64,000 nucleotides of DNA from contig CAMOOO010000001.1 of NCBI GenBank assembly GCA_946621465.1, forward strand, positions 310,001 to 374,000, written 5' to 3'. The position numbers and the translations under genes are program-made. Shown here one piece after another: positions 48,204-58,155 of this stretch. The notes beneath the pieces are model-generated. The model saw nothing but the letters and a program-made list of their open reading frames with translations. It searched no databases and was not told the origin of the DNA. Source of the DNA: an uncultured Clostridia bacterium. GTDB lineage: Bacteria > Bacillota > Clostridia > Christensenellales > DTU072. Numbering within the stretch: the first letter of the stretch is position 1; each line of letters starts with the position of its first letter.

Positions 48204-49277
48204 TTAATAATTTTCAAATAGTGCGCAAAGAACATAATCTTCCGGCTGGGTCCAATAGGAAAAGTCCGCGCCGGGCAGATAAACGGGCAGTCCCGTTTCA
48301 TGGGAAATAATTTCATTAAAACCGTGTATCTTTGCAACCGAAGAGCCAATCACGTATATCGGTAAGACGTTACCGTCAATAAGCCCTTTTACCGCAGAAT
48401 AAACCTCTTTGGACCACTTTTCGACCAGTTCAATCAAAGCAGTATTAATTGCGCCCACAGAATGTTTTTTCACTTTGCCGGGCATGGACAAAACGTAGTT
48501 CCCGGAGTTAAGTGCCAGGGCCAAATTGACGTGTGAAACGATCTCGGCAGCCTCGTCAAACGAGAGTCCGCATTTGGAAGAAAGGGTCTCGACAAAATGG
48601 TAACTACCGTAGGACACGGTCAAAGAAGAAATCGGCAAATCCCCCTCAAAGTAAACAAGATCGGAAGTAAGCTGATTTATTTTAAGCAGCAGCCCTCTGT
48701 TACACCCGTCCGAATGTAATTTTTTTACTGCGTGATCACAAGGCGCGATAAACTCAAAATCTATGCGCGTGTTCTTCGAGATGTTATTGAATAATTCCGT
48801 CACTTTGGAATTAAGACAGGTCAGTACCGTCAGAAGCTGACAGCTTGTCCCTTCTTTACCGATGACGTTTTTGGTAAAGTCCCCTTTACCGTCCAGCGCA
48901 AAACCACCTTCCGTTTCCTCTATCTCCACGTATCCTTGCGGCGGTTCGCAATACTGCTTCCTGAGGGACTTGATGTCCTGTTCAGTTACTTTGTTTTGAA
49001 TACTGCACGTCCGCACGGTAGGCTGATAGCGGAAGAAGTGTTGGGGCAAAATCAAATTGATTTCCGATAGTTTTTTGCCCGAATAAGAACAGTATCTGTT
49101 GCACAGGTCGACAATCAACCCTTCTATCTCGTTGGGCGACACGAAAAAGCTCTTACTGACGCCCGAGTAGTTGTTCCTCGCCGAATACTCCAGACAACCG
49201 AAACCGCCCTTATCGGATACAACCGAAAGGGTCGCTTGTAAAGAATTAAAATAAATAAAAGCGCCTTTTCTACTCAT
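48204..49277 (-). CDS. Degenerate FtsA-like protein at the ftsA locus
   Basis: A 357-aa protein between ftsQ and ftsZ, the ftsA position. Its layout follows FtsA: an N-terminal beta region, an SHS2-like part (NLILPQHFFRYQP...KVTEQDIKSLRKQY), a phosphate-2-like region (GLLLKINQLTSDLVYFEGDL followed by YGSYHFVETLSSKCGLSFDEAAEI) and an adenosine-like motif (LPIYVIGSSVAKIHGFNEII). The diagnostic residues are eroded: no N-terminal DxGT, KINQLTSD for DIGGGTTD, GSSVAKI for GGGAxLxG. It ends soon after, without an obvious amphipathic membrane-targeting helix. Probably a divergent FtsA that no longer binds ATP normally. Its predicted mRNA is nearly leaderless. Confidence 0.7.
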   Translation of the reverse strand: MSRKGAFIYFNSLQATLSVVSDKGGFGCLEYSARNNYSGVSKSFFVSPNEIEGLIVDLCNRYCSYSGKKLSEINLILPQHFFRYQPTVRTCSIQNKVTEQDIKSLRKQYCEPPQGYVEIEETEGGFALDGKGDFTKNVIGKEGTSCQLLTVLTCLNSKVTELFNNISKNTRIDFEFIAPCDHAVKKLHSDGCNRGLLLKINQLTSDLVYFEGDLPISSLTVSYGSYHFVETLSSKCGLSFDEAAEIVSHVNLALALNSGNYVLSMPGKVKKHSVGAINTALIELVEKWSKEVYSAVKGLIDGNVLPIYVIGSSVAKIHGFNEIISHETGLPVYLPGADFSYWTQPEDYVLCALFENY

Positions 49278-49286
49278 ATTAAAATT

Positions 49287-49315
49287 ATTATAATATTTAT
49301 TAAAATGATTGTCAA
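49287..49315 (-). promoter_or_regulatory. Consensus promoter of the ftsA-like gene, near-leaderless
   Basis: Minus strand TTGACA (49310-49315), 17-nt spacer, TATAAT (49287-49292), a full-consensus sigma-A promoter. The -10 ends 9 nt before the ATG (49277) and no ribosome binding site is present. Confidence 0.8.
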
Positions 49316-49438
49316 TACGAATAGCACAAAATAAAAGATTATTTGCACTAAAAACTTTTTAAATATCGCTGTAATTTGCAATAATCTATAACAAATTACG
49401 CCCGAAAATAATACAATGTAAATACAAGGAAGAAAAAA

Positions 49439-50128
49439 TCAGAACGAGCGCCCTGTTCTTGCGCTGGGGGCGGAAGCACAATAAGCCGCGTATGCGGCAT
49501 CAAGCGAAGGAACGACGTTGCCCTTTTGAACGACCAAATAGGCCCCGTCAAAGGTGGTCAGGATAACGCTATCCTCTTCGAAAGATGCCTCTTTAATGAA
49601 CACGACGAGAGAGCTATCGGTAAATCCGAGAGTAAGTAATTCTTTTGCGATACTACGCAGGCAATAACATTCTTCCGTGGCCAGCGTATTCTTTACCGAA
49701 TAATTCTTTACCGTTATGATATCGACGCCGTCGAGTTCTTCGGCGGTGTATTTATTCGTCCGTCTGAAGTCTTTATCCGGCGCAACAAACTGGTCACTTT
49801 CTTCGATGGCAATCTTATAGACGGGAGTGCGTTCGCGAATAATGACCGTTACGTCGTTAGGGAAGTTACGGACGACGTTAACGACTTCAATCCCGTTCCC
49901 TTCTACCGTTTTTTCGACGTCCTCTTTAATCGAGTCCTCATCAAGAGCAAAAATATTGGCGTATTTTTCTATTTCAATCGCATTCATCACAGCCGTTTTA
50001 TCGGTTAACGTAACGTCGTTTTCAAATTGAATGGAAATTTCATCCACGGCAAAGAAAACGCCAAAGAAGATGATGCCGAAAAGCAGCAACATACATAAAA
50101 CGATTCCGATAACGGTGACCTTTTTCAT
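49439..50128 (-). CDS. ftsQ: Cell division protein FtsQ/DivIB
   Basis: A 229-aa bitopic protein. One N-terminal transmembrane helix (about 6-28), then a POTRA domain (AVDEISIQFENDVTLTDKTAV; EVVNVVRNFPNDVTVIIRER) and a beta domain. It scaffolds the FtsL/FtsB-FtsI complex. Overlaps murA by ATGA. Confidence 0.85.
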   Translation of the reverse strand: MKKVTVIGIVLCMLLLFGIIFFGVFFAVDEISIQFENDVTLTDKTAVMNAIEIEKYANIFALDEDSIKEDVEKTVEGNGIEVVNVVRNFPNDVTVIIRERTPVYKIAIEESDQFVAPDKDFRRTNKYTAEELDGVDIITVKNYSVKNTLATEECYCLRSIAKELLTLGFTDSSLVVFIKEASFEEDSVILTTFDGAYLVVQKGNVVPSLDAAYAAYCASAPSARTGRSF

Positions 50129-51375
50129 ACTCTGATTATTTTCGCTCCTACGTTTTTCAATGTTTCTTCCGGATGTTCATACCCTCGGTCGATGTGTTTT
50201 ATATCGCAAACGACCGTTTTACCTTGCGCCGCAAGTCCGGCAAGCATCAGCGCCGCCCCACCGCGAAGGTCTCTTGCGGTAACTTCCGCCCCGGTGAGAT
50301 AGGGCATTCCTCTTATTACCGCTACGCGCCCCTCTACCGTGATATCCGCACCCATTTTCTGTAATTCCGGCACGTGTCGGAAACGATTCTCGAAAATGGT
50401 CTCCGTTACAACGCATGTTCCGCGTGACAGAGCGGCATATGCGCAGAACTGCGCCTGCAGATCGGTAGGAAAGCCCGGGTAAGGTTGCGTCGTTACCCGT
50501 TCGGGATTTCTGCCCCCTTGTTCCGCTTTTATAACTATTATACCATTTTCTTCTTTGATATGGCAAGAACTTTTGTCCAATTTGCAACAAAGAGAATGTA
50601 TTTCGCTCTTTCTGCCCCCTTTCAATACAGTTTCACCGCCGCAAAGGGCGGTAGCCAACACCCACGTTCCCATACAGATCCGATCGGGCATTACGGTAAA
50701 GTCACATCCATGCAGTTTAGCGACCCCTTCTATGAAGATTCTGGACGTTCCGGCGCCGCGCACTTTCGCGCCCATTGCCGTCAAAAATCTTTGCAAGTCG
50801 ATGATTTCCGGCTCTCTTGCAGCATTACAGATGACCGTTTCTCCTGTGGAAAGAACGGCGGCAAGCATGACGTTTTCCGTTGCCCCGACGCTGGGGTAAT
50901 CCAAGCAGACTTCCTGCCCGATCATTTTCGATCCATCGCAATATAAATAACCGGATTTTTCCTCCACAACGACGTTCATATCCCGCAGTCCTTTTATATG
51001 TATGTCAATGGGCCTCAGCCCGATATCGCATCCACCTGGGTATGCCACGGTCGCCTTCTTCATTCTACCTAAAACCGACCCGAGCAAGAAAACGGAACTC
51101 CGCAGTTCCTTCGCAAGTTCCGACGGTATCTCATCGGATATCATATCCTTTGCTTGTAGTATTCTTTCTCTGCCGTTTTTCTTTATCGTCACACCAAGTT
51201 CTTTCAGAATATTCTCCATGCTGACTACGTCGGCAAGATCCGGCACGTTTGATATCCTGATTTCTTCATCGGTCAACACGCAGGCGGCAAAAATCGGCAG
51301 AACAGCATTCTTTGCCCCCTGCACTTCAATTATCCCTTCCAGTCGGTTTCCCCCTTCTATTATGTATTTACTCAC
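50125..51375 (-). CDS. murA: UDP-N-acetylglucosamine 1-carboxyvinyltransferase
   Basis: A 416-aa enzyme for the first committed step of peptidoglycan synthesis. [17 protein letters not shown] at the N-terminus, the catalytic cysteine in [16 protein letters not shown] near residue 115, and [15 protein letters not shown] near the C-terminus. Located inside the division cluster between ftsW and ftsQ. The cysteine makes it fosfomycin-sensitive in type. Confidence 0.97.
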   Translation of the reverse strand: MSKYIIEGGNRLEGIIEVQGAKNAVLPIFAACVLTDEEIRISNVPDLADVVSMENILKELGVTIKKNGRERILQAKDMISDEIPSELAKELRSSVFLLGSVLGRMKKATVAYPGGCDIGLRPIDIHIKGLRDMNVVVEEKSGYLYCDGSKMIGQEVCLDYPSVGATENVMLAAVLSTGETVICNAAREPEIIDLQRFLTAMGAKVRGAGTSRIFIEGVAKLHGCDFTVMPDRICMGTWVLATALCGGETVLKGGRKSEIHSLCCKLDKSSCHIKEENGIIVIKAEQGGRNPERVTTQPYPGFPTDLQAQFCAYAALSRGTCVVTETIFENRFRHVPELQKMGADITVEGRVAVIRGMPYLTGAEVTARDLRGGAALMLAGLAAQGKTVVCDIKHIDRGYEHPEETLKNVGAKIIRV

Positions 51376-51432
51376 AACAACTCTCCTACCTGTCGGCTAT
51401 GGGAGTCAATATAAAAAACTCCTCGCTGTATA

Positions 51433-52533
51433 CTATGCGTTTCCGCTTTCTGATGTGCGAGCCGACAGTCCCGAAAGGATACCGGTTACAAATAAAAAAG
51501 ACAATAGCGACGAACCGCCCGCGCTGACAAAAGGTAGCGGTACCCCCGTAGGGGGAATGGTACCTGTTACGACAGCCAAATTGATAACAACCTGCCACCC
51601 GACGACGGCTGTTAATCCGGCAGAAAGGAGCAATTCATACCTTCCTTTACTTTTGATCGACGTCCTTATTCCGGTCATGATATACAAAAAAAACAACACC
51701 ATAACGACCATACATCCAAGTAGTCCCGTTTCTTCCGCGATGACGGAAAAAATAAAATCGCTTTCACTGAACGGTAAAAATAAAAGTTTTTGTCTACTGC
51801 AAAAAAGCCCCTTTCCGAACAGTCCCCCAGACGCTATCGCATAGAAAGATTGAATAAGCTGATACCCTTCCCCTTTGGGGTTCTCCCACGGGTCGATAAA
51901 AGCGACCAATCTTTTTATTCTATATGGCTCCGTTGCAATAAGGCATACTGCGCCTAAAACAACCAGGACAAAAAGAAAAGCAAACCACTTTTTCTTCATT
52001 CCGGCAACGTAACAAACCACTAAGGAAGATAAACCTATTACCATCGTGATACTCATATTCGGTTCGGTAATGACCAAAGCGCAAACACCCCCCGTTGCCA
52101 ATAACGGGACGATCAAGTTCTTAATTGTTACGGGCGGATGATCGCAAAAGTACCCGGCAAGAAATATCACTAAACCGAATTTAGCGATTTCCGATGGCTG
52201 AAAGGTCACGAAACCGAGGGAGATCCACCTCGTTGCCCCGTATGAACTCATACCAAGTCCCGGAACGTAAACAAGCGCAAGCAGTGCGATAGAAAGTGCA
52301 AGAATGACCCACTTCCCCTTTTTAAGCGCAGAAAGCGGCAGTATTCTTCCGACGAAAAAAAATCCCACCCCTACCGACAACGCTATCGCCTGTTTCTTCA
52401 CGAAGAAAAAGGCGTCTCCGTACTGCAAGTTCGCCGAATAATTGCTCGCCGAATATATAAATACCAACCCTAAAAGGGACAGTATCAACGCAATAAGCGC
52501 CGGGAAATACCCCTTTTTACTTTTTAAGAGCAT
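51433..52533 (-). CDS. ftsW: SEDS peptidoglycan polymerase FtsW/SpoVE
   Basis: A 366-aa protein with about ten transmembrane segments, a SEDS glycosyltransferase paired with the PBP upstream. Conserved GMSSYGATRWISLGFVTFQPSE carries the catalytic aspartate region; VTGTIPPTGVPLPFVSAGGSSL is the C-terminal signature. The start at 52533 (MLLKSKKGYF) overlaps murD by 17 nt; a GTG 63 nt upstream is in frame. FtsW and SpoVE cannot be separated by sequence alone. Confidence 0.93.
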   Translation of the reverse strand: MLLKSKKGYFPALIALILSLLGLVFIYSASNYSANLQYGDAFFFVKKQAIALSVGVGFFFVGRILPLSALKKGKWVILALSIALLALVYVPGLGMSSYGATRWISLGFVTFQPSEIAKFGLVIFLAGYFCDHPPVTIKNLIVPLLATGGVCALVITEPNMSITMVIGLSSLVVCYVAGMKKKWFAFLFVLVVLGAVCLIATEPYRIKRLVAFIDPWENPKGEGYQLIQSFYAIASGGLFGKGLFCSRQKLLFLPFSESDFIFSVIAEETGLLGCMVVMVLFFLYIMTGIRTSIKSKGRYELLLSAGLTAVVGWQVVINLAVVTGTIPPTGVPLPFVSAGGSSLLSFLFVTGILSGLSARTSESGNA

Positions 52534-53797
52534 AGACGATTTCTTTAAACTTCTCTCCGCGTTCCGAATAGCTTTTGTATCTGTCGAAACTTGCACTTGC
52601 CGGAGATAATAAAACGGTGTCTACTCTTTTGGACGAAACCAGGTACTTTACCGCGGACGCCATATCGGATAAAACGGCTATTTCCGAAAAGCCCATTTTC
52701 ATTGCGGCGTTATATATAGACGAGGCATTGTCGCCGGTTACCGCAATCAATTTCACTTTATCATTAATGTTCTCAAAGAACTCACAAAAATCCTCTCGTT
52801 TACTGCTTCCACCCAGTATCAGCCCAACGTTGCCATCCACGCTGTCTAAAGCCTTTTGGCAAGCGTGAACGTTCGTTCCCTTGCTGTCGTTGAAAAAGGC
52901 TATTCCGTCTATTGTCGCCACGTACTCAATGCGGTTAGGCAAAAGAGTATACTCTTTTACCAGCCTATACATATGTTCCTTTCTTACGCCGCACTCGTAC
53001 CCGACGGTCATGGCGCACAAAAGATTAAACCGATTATGTTCTCCGCGTAACTTCCCCGTTTTAACGTGACAAACGGAGTGATCGTCCATCATGTAATAGT
53101 TGTCTTTTATATAAACCGTCGATTTGCCGCACAACGATACGGGGACGCATTTTGCTTTGCAATCAACGACGAAGGTTCTGACGTTCCCGTCGTCGGCGTT
53201 GTACAAAAAAACGTCCTTTTCCGTCATATTTTTTATCAATTTTTTCTTCGTCGCCACGTACCCGGCAAAGTCGGAATACCGGTCCATATGATCGGGCGCG
53301 AGATTGGTTACTACCGCAATATCCGGGTGCAATTCTTCTATGTATTCCAATTGAAAACTGCTGACCTCGATTACCGCCCAATCCAACTCCGTTCCGTCCA
53401 AAACGACCTGACTTACCGGGTACCCGATGTTCCCCATGCTCTTCGCCCTTTTCCCGGCAAAAAGCAATATCTTCTCTATCATGGTAACCACCGTCGTTTT
53501 TCCGTTCGTCCCCGTGACCATAATTTTCTTACAGGGCAAAAAGCGACATCCTATTTCCAACTCCCCCAAAATTTTTTTACCGTATTTTCGTGCCGAAACC
53601 AGGATGGGGTGGGTGGGCGGAACTCCCGGTGAAGGCACCACCATATCACACTTTATTACCTCTTCAACAGTTACTTCGCTCTCCGTCTCTTTATCGACGT
53701 TATGTACGTACGCCCCTTCTCTTTTCAGTAACGTCGTTACACTGGTCCCGGACGACTTTTTTCCGATAACGATCACTTTTTTTCCATTGAAATCCAT
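52517..53797 (-). CDS. murD: UDP-MurNAc-L-Ala:D-Glu ligase MurD
   Basis: A 426-aa Mur ligase. The ATG at 53797 has GGGAGG upstream and gives MDFNGKKVIVIGKKSSG; the longer frame begins inside mraY. ATP-binding VTGTNGKTT, then TNLAPDHMDRY and FFNDSKGTN, all typical of MurD. Confidence 0.96.
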   Translation of the reverse strand: MDFNGKKVIVIGKKSSGTSVTTLLKREGAYVHNVDKETESEVTVEEVIKCDMVVPSPGVPPTHPILVSARKYGKKILGELEIGCRFLPCKKIMVTGTNGKTTVVTMIEKILLFAGKRAKSMGNIGYPVSQVVLDGTELDWAVIEVSSFQLEYIEELHPDIAVVTNLAPDHMDRYSDFAGYVATKKKLIKNMTEKDVFLYNADDGNVRTFVVDCKAKCVPVSLCGKSTVYIKDNYYMMDDHSVCHVKTGKLRGEHNRFNLLCAMTVGYECGVRKEHMYRLVKEYTLLPNRIEYVATIDGIAFFNDSKGTNVHACQKALDSVDGNVGLILGGSSKREDFCEFFENINDKVKLIAVTGDNASSIYNAAMKMGFSEIAVLSDMASAVKYLVSSKRVDTVLLSPASASFDRYKSYSERGEKFKEIVYALKK

Positions 53798-53808
53798 GAT
53801 AGCCTCCC

Positions 53809-54801
53809 TTACCAAAACAGTAAAGCCACCGCCCCGAAAAACACCGTAATCAAAGAATAAAAGGACACTACGGCAGGTTCTTTGTACCCCTTCATCTCCA
53901 AATGATGATGAAGCGGCGCCATCAAAAAGACCCTCTTTTTCTTCCACTTAAAGACGATGACCTGTACTATTACTGATATGACGGATACCACGAAAGTTAT
54001 TCCCACAAAAGCAATTAAAAAAGGATTTTTTATTAAAACAGGAAGAATAGCGCATATCCCACCAAGCGCAAGCGACCCCGTGTCCCCCATAAATATCCTG
54101 GCACGGTTGGTGTTAAACCACAAAAATGAAGCTATTCCGCCGACGACTGCGGCACATAAAACAAGGACACTCCATCCTTCTTGCGCCCATAAAACGGAGC
54201 CTACGTCCTCTTTGGAAACAATAAATTTCCAAATAAATACCCCGATGAAAAATAAATATATCGCGCAAACCGAGCCTGCCAAGCCATCAAGACCGTCCGT
54301 TAAGTTAACGGCATTGGTCGTAGCAAGAAAGATCGTTAAACAAAGCGGAATGCACCAATAAGAAATAATCTTCGTTTGACCCGTAAAGGGAATGTATATC
54401 TCGCTTCCGATGTATTCATTTGTATAACAAAAATAAGTCAGGAGTAATGCAACGACGGCTTGCGAAATTATTTTTTGGTATGCACGCAAGCCTAAATTCC
54501 GTTTAAAAAACACCTTAATGCCGTCGTCCAACAAGCCGATGAGTCCGTACGAGACGAAAGCGGCGTATGCGACCGTGGCGAGCGTACTCCGTTCGGAGCG
54601 AAAGAGAAAGAACCCCACGGTCGCAGAGAGAATGAACACCACTCCCCCCATTGTCGGCACCCCGTCCTTTTCTTTATGTTGGGTCACATAACTCAGTATC
54701 CTCTGCTTGGCTTTTACTTTCTTCATTAAATAAATAAACAAAGGTGCTATTGCAAGGCCAACCGACATACTGACCAAAAATGCCGCTATTACGCTTGACA
54801 C
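53809..54801 (-). CDS. mraY: Phospho-N-acetylmuramoyl-pentapeptide transferase
   Basis: A 330-aa polytopic enzyme making lipid I. GVPTMGGVVF, NAVNLTDGLDGLAG with the catalytic aspartates, FMGDTGSLALGG and PLHHHLEMKG are present. A GTG start at 54801 has AGGGAG 6 nt upstream and is preferred; the ATG at 54828 lies deeper inside murE. Confidence 0.95.
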   Translation of the reverse strand: MSSVIAAFLVSMSVGLAIAPLFIYLMKKVKAKQRILSYVTQHKEKDGVPTMGGVVFILSATVGFFLFRSERSTLATVAYAAFVSYGLIGLLDDGIKVFFKRNLGLRAYQKIISQAVVALLLTYFCYTNEYIGSEIYIPFTGQTKIISYWCIPLCLTIFLATTNAVNLTDGLDGLAGSVCAIYLFFIGVFIWKFIVSKEDVGSVLWAQEGWSVLVLCAAVVGGIASFLWFNTNRARIFMGDTGSLALGGICAILPVLIKNPFLIAFVGITFVVSVISVIVQVIVFKWKKKRVFLMAPLHHHLEMKGYKEPAVVSFYSLITVFFGAVALLFW

Positions 54802-56219
54802 GGATGACTCCCTATATATTCTCTGCAAATTTCACTGTCCGAATAGGGTATCTTTTTGCCGTTTTCTTCCATATACCGTTCCGCGCCTTTTCCCAGCAAA
54901 ACAACCATGTCCCCTCTTTTAGACAATTGAAGAGCCATTTTAACCGCCTCAGATCTATTCGGAATACAAAGCACCTCTTTTTCCGTACCTTTCTTAATAT
55001 CCGCAATAATATCTTCCGGTTTCTCACTTCTGGAATTATCACTGGTAAGTATGGTTAAATCAGCTAGTTCCGTTGCGATTTTGCCCATGATCGGCCTCTT
55101 TATTTTATCCCGGTCGCCGCCGCAACCAAAGACGCAAATCACTTTGCCTAGGCACATCTTCCTGACGCAAGAAAGAACTTTTTTCATTCCGTCCGGCGAA
55201 TGAGCGTAGTCGATTACGATCTTTGATCGCCAATGAATGACGTTGAACCTCCCTTCGATCTCATCCAGTTGCAACACACCCCGACGAATCTCCTCTCCTT
55301 TCATGCCGTACATTTTGCAAACGGTTACTGCAGCAAGGAGGTTACTGACGTTGAATTCTCCGTAAAGGGGGGAATGAATGTCAATTATATCATCAAAGGC
55401 GTTTATCAAAAAATCGGTTCCGATTCCATATCGTACGTCCATAGCGAAAACGTCGCCCGGATTATTGATACCATACCCGATACAACACATTTTTTCACTC
55501 TGATATATCTCGCGCCCCACCTCGTCGTCGGTATTTACTATAGCGCATTTCACGTTACTTTTATTAAAGAAACTTTTTTTGACTTCTCGATATCTTTCCA
55601 TCGTTTTGAAAAAATCAAGATGATCCTGCGAAAAGTTAGTAAAAATTCCCATTTCAAATCGCATCCCATATAACTTGCGATAAAAAACCGCATGCGCGCT
55701 GACTTCGACAAAGGCATACTTGATCTTTTTATCAGCTCCCTCTCTAAGGTACCTGTAAAAATCTGCCGAATCGGGCGTAGTACACCCTGTTTCGTATCTC
55801 TCGCTACCGATAAATACCCCGAGCGTTCCGATAACGATTGAATAGATACCGCAAGAATCAAATAGTTTTTTGAGGATGTGCGTTACCGTCGTTTTTCCGT
55901 TCGTCCCTACAACGCCTATAATTTTCAGTTCCTTATCGGGATAGTCGTAAAAGGCCCTCGCTGCGCATGCAACAGCTTTTCTTACGTCTTTTACAACGAG
56001 GGAAGGCGCTTGCTTATACATCTTTTCCCCAACCAGAACGACCGCTCCGTTTTGTATCGCTTTTTCGATATTCTTTTCCCCGTCGACGCCCGACACGAAA
56101 AACAAATAATTTCTTCTTACCGTCGAATAGTTTTGACTGATTCCCTCAATGGAATAATCCTTTTTCACCGAGGAATCTACCACTTCCATTCCGCCGGTCA
56201 ATTCATTTAAATACTTCAT
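54789..56219 (-). CDS. murE: UDP-MurNAc-tripeptide synthetase MurE
   Basis: A 476-aa Mur ligase that adds the third peptide residue. VVGTNGKTTVTHIL P-loop, TTPDSADF and FTNFSQDHLDFF. The amino-acid-selecting motif reads TSDNSRSE, close to the meso-diaminopimelate type DNPRxE and unlike the lysine type, so mDAP is the likely substrate. mraY follows directly with no murF between. Confidence 0.95.
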   Translation of the reverse strand: MKYLNELTGGMEVVDSSVKKDYSIEGISQNYSTVRRNYLFFVSGVDGEKNIEKAIQNGAVVLVGEKMYKQAPSLVVKDVRKAVACAARAFYDYPDKELKIIGVVGTNGKTTVTHILKKLFDSCGIYSIVIGTLGVFIGSERYETGCTTPDSADFYRYLREGADKKIKYAFVEVSAHAVFYRKLYGMRFEMGIFTNFSQDHLDFFKTMERYREVKKSFFNKSNVKCAIVNTDDEVGREIYQSEKMCCIGYGINNPGDVFAMDVRYGIGTDFLINAFDDIIDIHSPLYGEFNVSNLLAAVTVCKMYGMKGEEIRRGVLQLDEIEGRFNVIHWRSKIVIDYAHSPDGMKKVLSCVRKMCLGKVICVFGCGGDRDKIKRPIMGKIATELADLTILTSDNSRSEKPEDIIADIKKGTEKEVLCIPNRSEAVKMALQLSKRGDMVVLLGKGAERYMEENGKKIPYSDSEICREYIGSHPCQA

Positions 56220-56244
56220 TACACTTTCCGCCTTATAACTTTAT

Positions 56245-58086
56245 TTACCCTTCCAGATAGACGACTATATCCGTGGTAATCGAACTGCCGGGAGCCGGCA
56301 ATTGATAGGTGATCCTTTCGCCGTTTACCTCGTTATATTCATAGGTAACACCGAGATTTTTTAAAGTCCTATCCGCTTCCGATAGGTCCATTCCGATTAA
56401 GTCCGGCATAGACAATTCTTCTCTTTTCTCCGCCTCGCTACTCTTCCAATCAAGGTAAGTAAAAAGTTGAGAAAAAATCTTTGCGGCATAGGGTGCAGCC
56501 ACCATGCTCCCGTAGTACACGCCCGTGGACGGTTCGTCTACTGTCATAAGTATTATATACCGCGGATTATCGGTTGGGGTGAAACCCACAAAACTAGACA
56601 AATAAAGACCCTTTTCGACACGTCCGTTGGCGTACTTTTGCGCTGTTCCGGTCTTTCCGCCGATGCTATATCCGGCTACCGCGGCATTTTTACCACCCCC
56701 TTCCGTAACGACGCTTTCCAGTATCTTACACATTAGTTCTGACGTTTCTTTACTTACTGTTTGCCTCTTAATCCTTTTTTCACCGTTATAAACGACCGTT
56801 CCGTCCTGCTTCACAACATGATCTACGATATACGGGGTCAATAAATTTCCGCCGTTTATTACGCTACAACAGGCAGTAAGTAATCCAATCGGCGTCACGG
56901 CTACCGCTTGTCCAAAGCCCATACGAGCAATATCGACGTTTTTTGCGCTCCCTTCGTTGATTGTCAATCCTTTTCCTTCTCCCCAAATATCCACTCCCGT
57001 CTTTTCGGTAATGCCGAATTTAGAAAAGCCGTCGTAAAGTCTTTCTTTTCCGAGTGCCAAAGCAACGTCCATAAAAAGACAGTTGCAGGAGTTTTGTACC
57101 CCCTTAACAAAGTTTTGAGCACCATGTCCGATCGTCTTCCAACACTTGATACGCTGTCCGTCTACTATTCTGTACCCGGGGCAGTAGACGGACGAAGAAG
57201 AAGTAAAAAGCCCCTCCTCAAGTCCCATAGCGGCGGTGAGTATTTTAAAGGTGGAACCCGGCTCGTACACGTCGCACACAAGAGTGTTTTTCGATAAATA
57301 CATCAAAGTTTCAAGGTTGTCTCTTGGAAGATTATTTAAGTCATACGACGGCGCTCGCGCAAGGCCAACGATAGCGCCTGTTTGCGCGTCCATCATAATG
57401 CACGCCGCCCCTTTAGCCTGGAATTCTTTATACGCCTCGTCTACGGCATTTTGTAAAAAAGACTGAATGGCATAATCGACGGTCAGATAAACGTCGCATC
57501 CTTTTTGCCCTGCTAAATAGTAAACGCCCGCGTCCTCGATCTCTCGTCCGACCAAATCGGTTTCCGTCAGTATTTTACCGTCCACACCGGTGAGATATTC
57601 GTTATAATAACCTTCTATCCCCGATTGACCGATACAATCGACGTTGCAAAACCCCAATACTGCCGAAAGAAAATCACCGTGCGGATAAATTCGAGTGACG
57701 TTTTGCGCAAAATAGACCCCGGTCAGACCCATTTTTCGTATCTCGTCAACTTTATCCTTTTTTACTTTCTTCTTTACGGTGACTTCACTGACTCCGGTAC
57801 GGAATTTATTCAATAAATAGTTTTCATCTACGCCCAAAACGACGGATAGTCCCCTTGCGGTAGCGATTTTGTCTGTTACGGCATTCGGGCGAACGTAGAC
57901 GGTATATACCGTCTCGCAGCCTGCAAGCAGTCTGCCGGTGGAATCATATATTCCACCCCGTTCGCCCGTTATCGGAACGTCCCTCGTCCACTGATCAAGC
58001 GCCTTTAAATCCATACTTTCCGCCTGAATGGTTTGTAAAGCGACCAGTCGGGACAAAATCGCCGTAAAACAAAAGGTTATCAGCAC
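56245..58086 (-). CDS. Class B penicillin-binding protein (FtsI/SpoVD type) with PASTA domain
   Basis: A 613-aa transpeptidase counted from a GTG. N-terminal membrane anchor, dimerisation region starting RGGIYDSTGRLLA, transpeptidase motifs EPGSTFK (about 275-281), SCN and GGKTGTAQ (near 477), and one C-terminal PASTA domain (MPDLIGMDLSEADRTLKNLG). The gene sits at the ftsI position. The start is unclear: the frame stays open 51 nt upstream of the GTG, encoding KKRLSVVI-like cytoplasmic residues, and a strong GAGGAG lies at about 58139-58144, but no ATG/GTG/TTG follows it in frame. Confidence 0.92.
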   Translation of the reverse strand: MLITFCFTAILSRLVALQTIQAESMDLKALDQWTRDVPITGERGGIYDSTGRLLAGCETVYTVYVRPNAVTDKIATARGLSVVLGVDENYLLNKFRTGVSEVTVKKKVKKDKVDEIRKMGLTGVYFAQNVTRIYPHGDFLSAVLGFCNVDCIGQSGIEGYYNEYLTGVDGKILTETDLVGREIEDAGVYYLAGQKGCDVYLTVDYAIQSFLQNAVDEAYKEFQAKGAACIMMDAQTGAIVGLARAPSYDLNNLPRDNLETLMYLSKNTLVCDVYEPGSTFKILTAAMGLEEGLFTSSSSVYCPGYRIVDGQRIKCWKTIGHGAQNFVKGVQNSCNCLFMDVALALGKERLYDGFSKFGITEKTGVDIWGEGKGLTINEGSAKNVDIARMGFGQAVAVTPIGLLTACCSVINGGNLLTPYIVDHVVKQDGTVVYNGEKRIKRQTVSKETSELMCKILESVVTEGGGKNAAVAGYSIGGKTGTAQKYANGRVEKGLYLSSFVGFTPTDNPRYIILMTVDEPSTGVYYGSMVAAPYAAKIFSQLFTYLDWKSSEAEKREELSMPDLIGMDLSEADRTLKNLGVTYEYNEVNGERITYQLPAPGSSITTDIVVYLEG

Positions 58087-58155
58087 AATAACGACCGATA
58101 ACCTTTTCTTATGTACGTTTTTGGATGGAGTATATATATCTCCTCACCTGCCTCG

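Noticed and set aside
51002..51844. A 280-codon plus-strand frame across murA and ftsW
   Set aside because: Antisense to two clear genes, low-complexity composition, no ribosome binding site.
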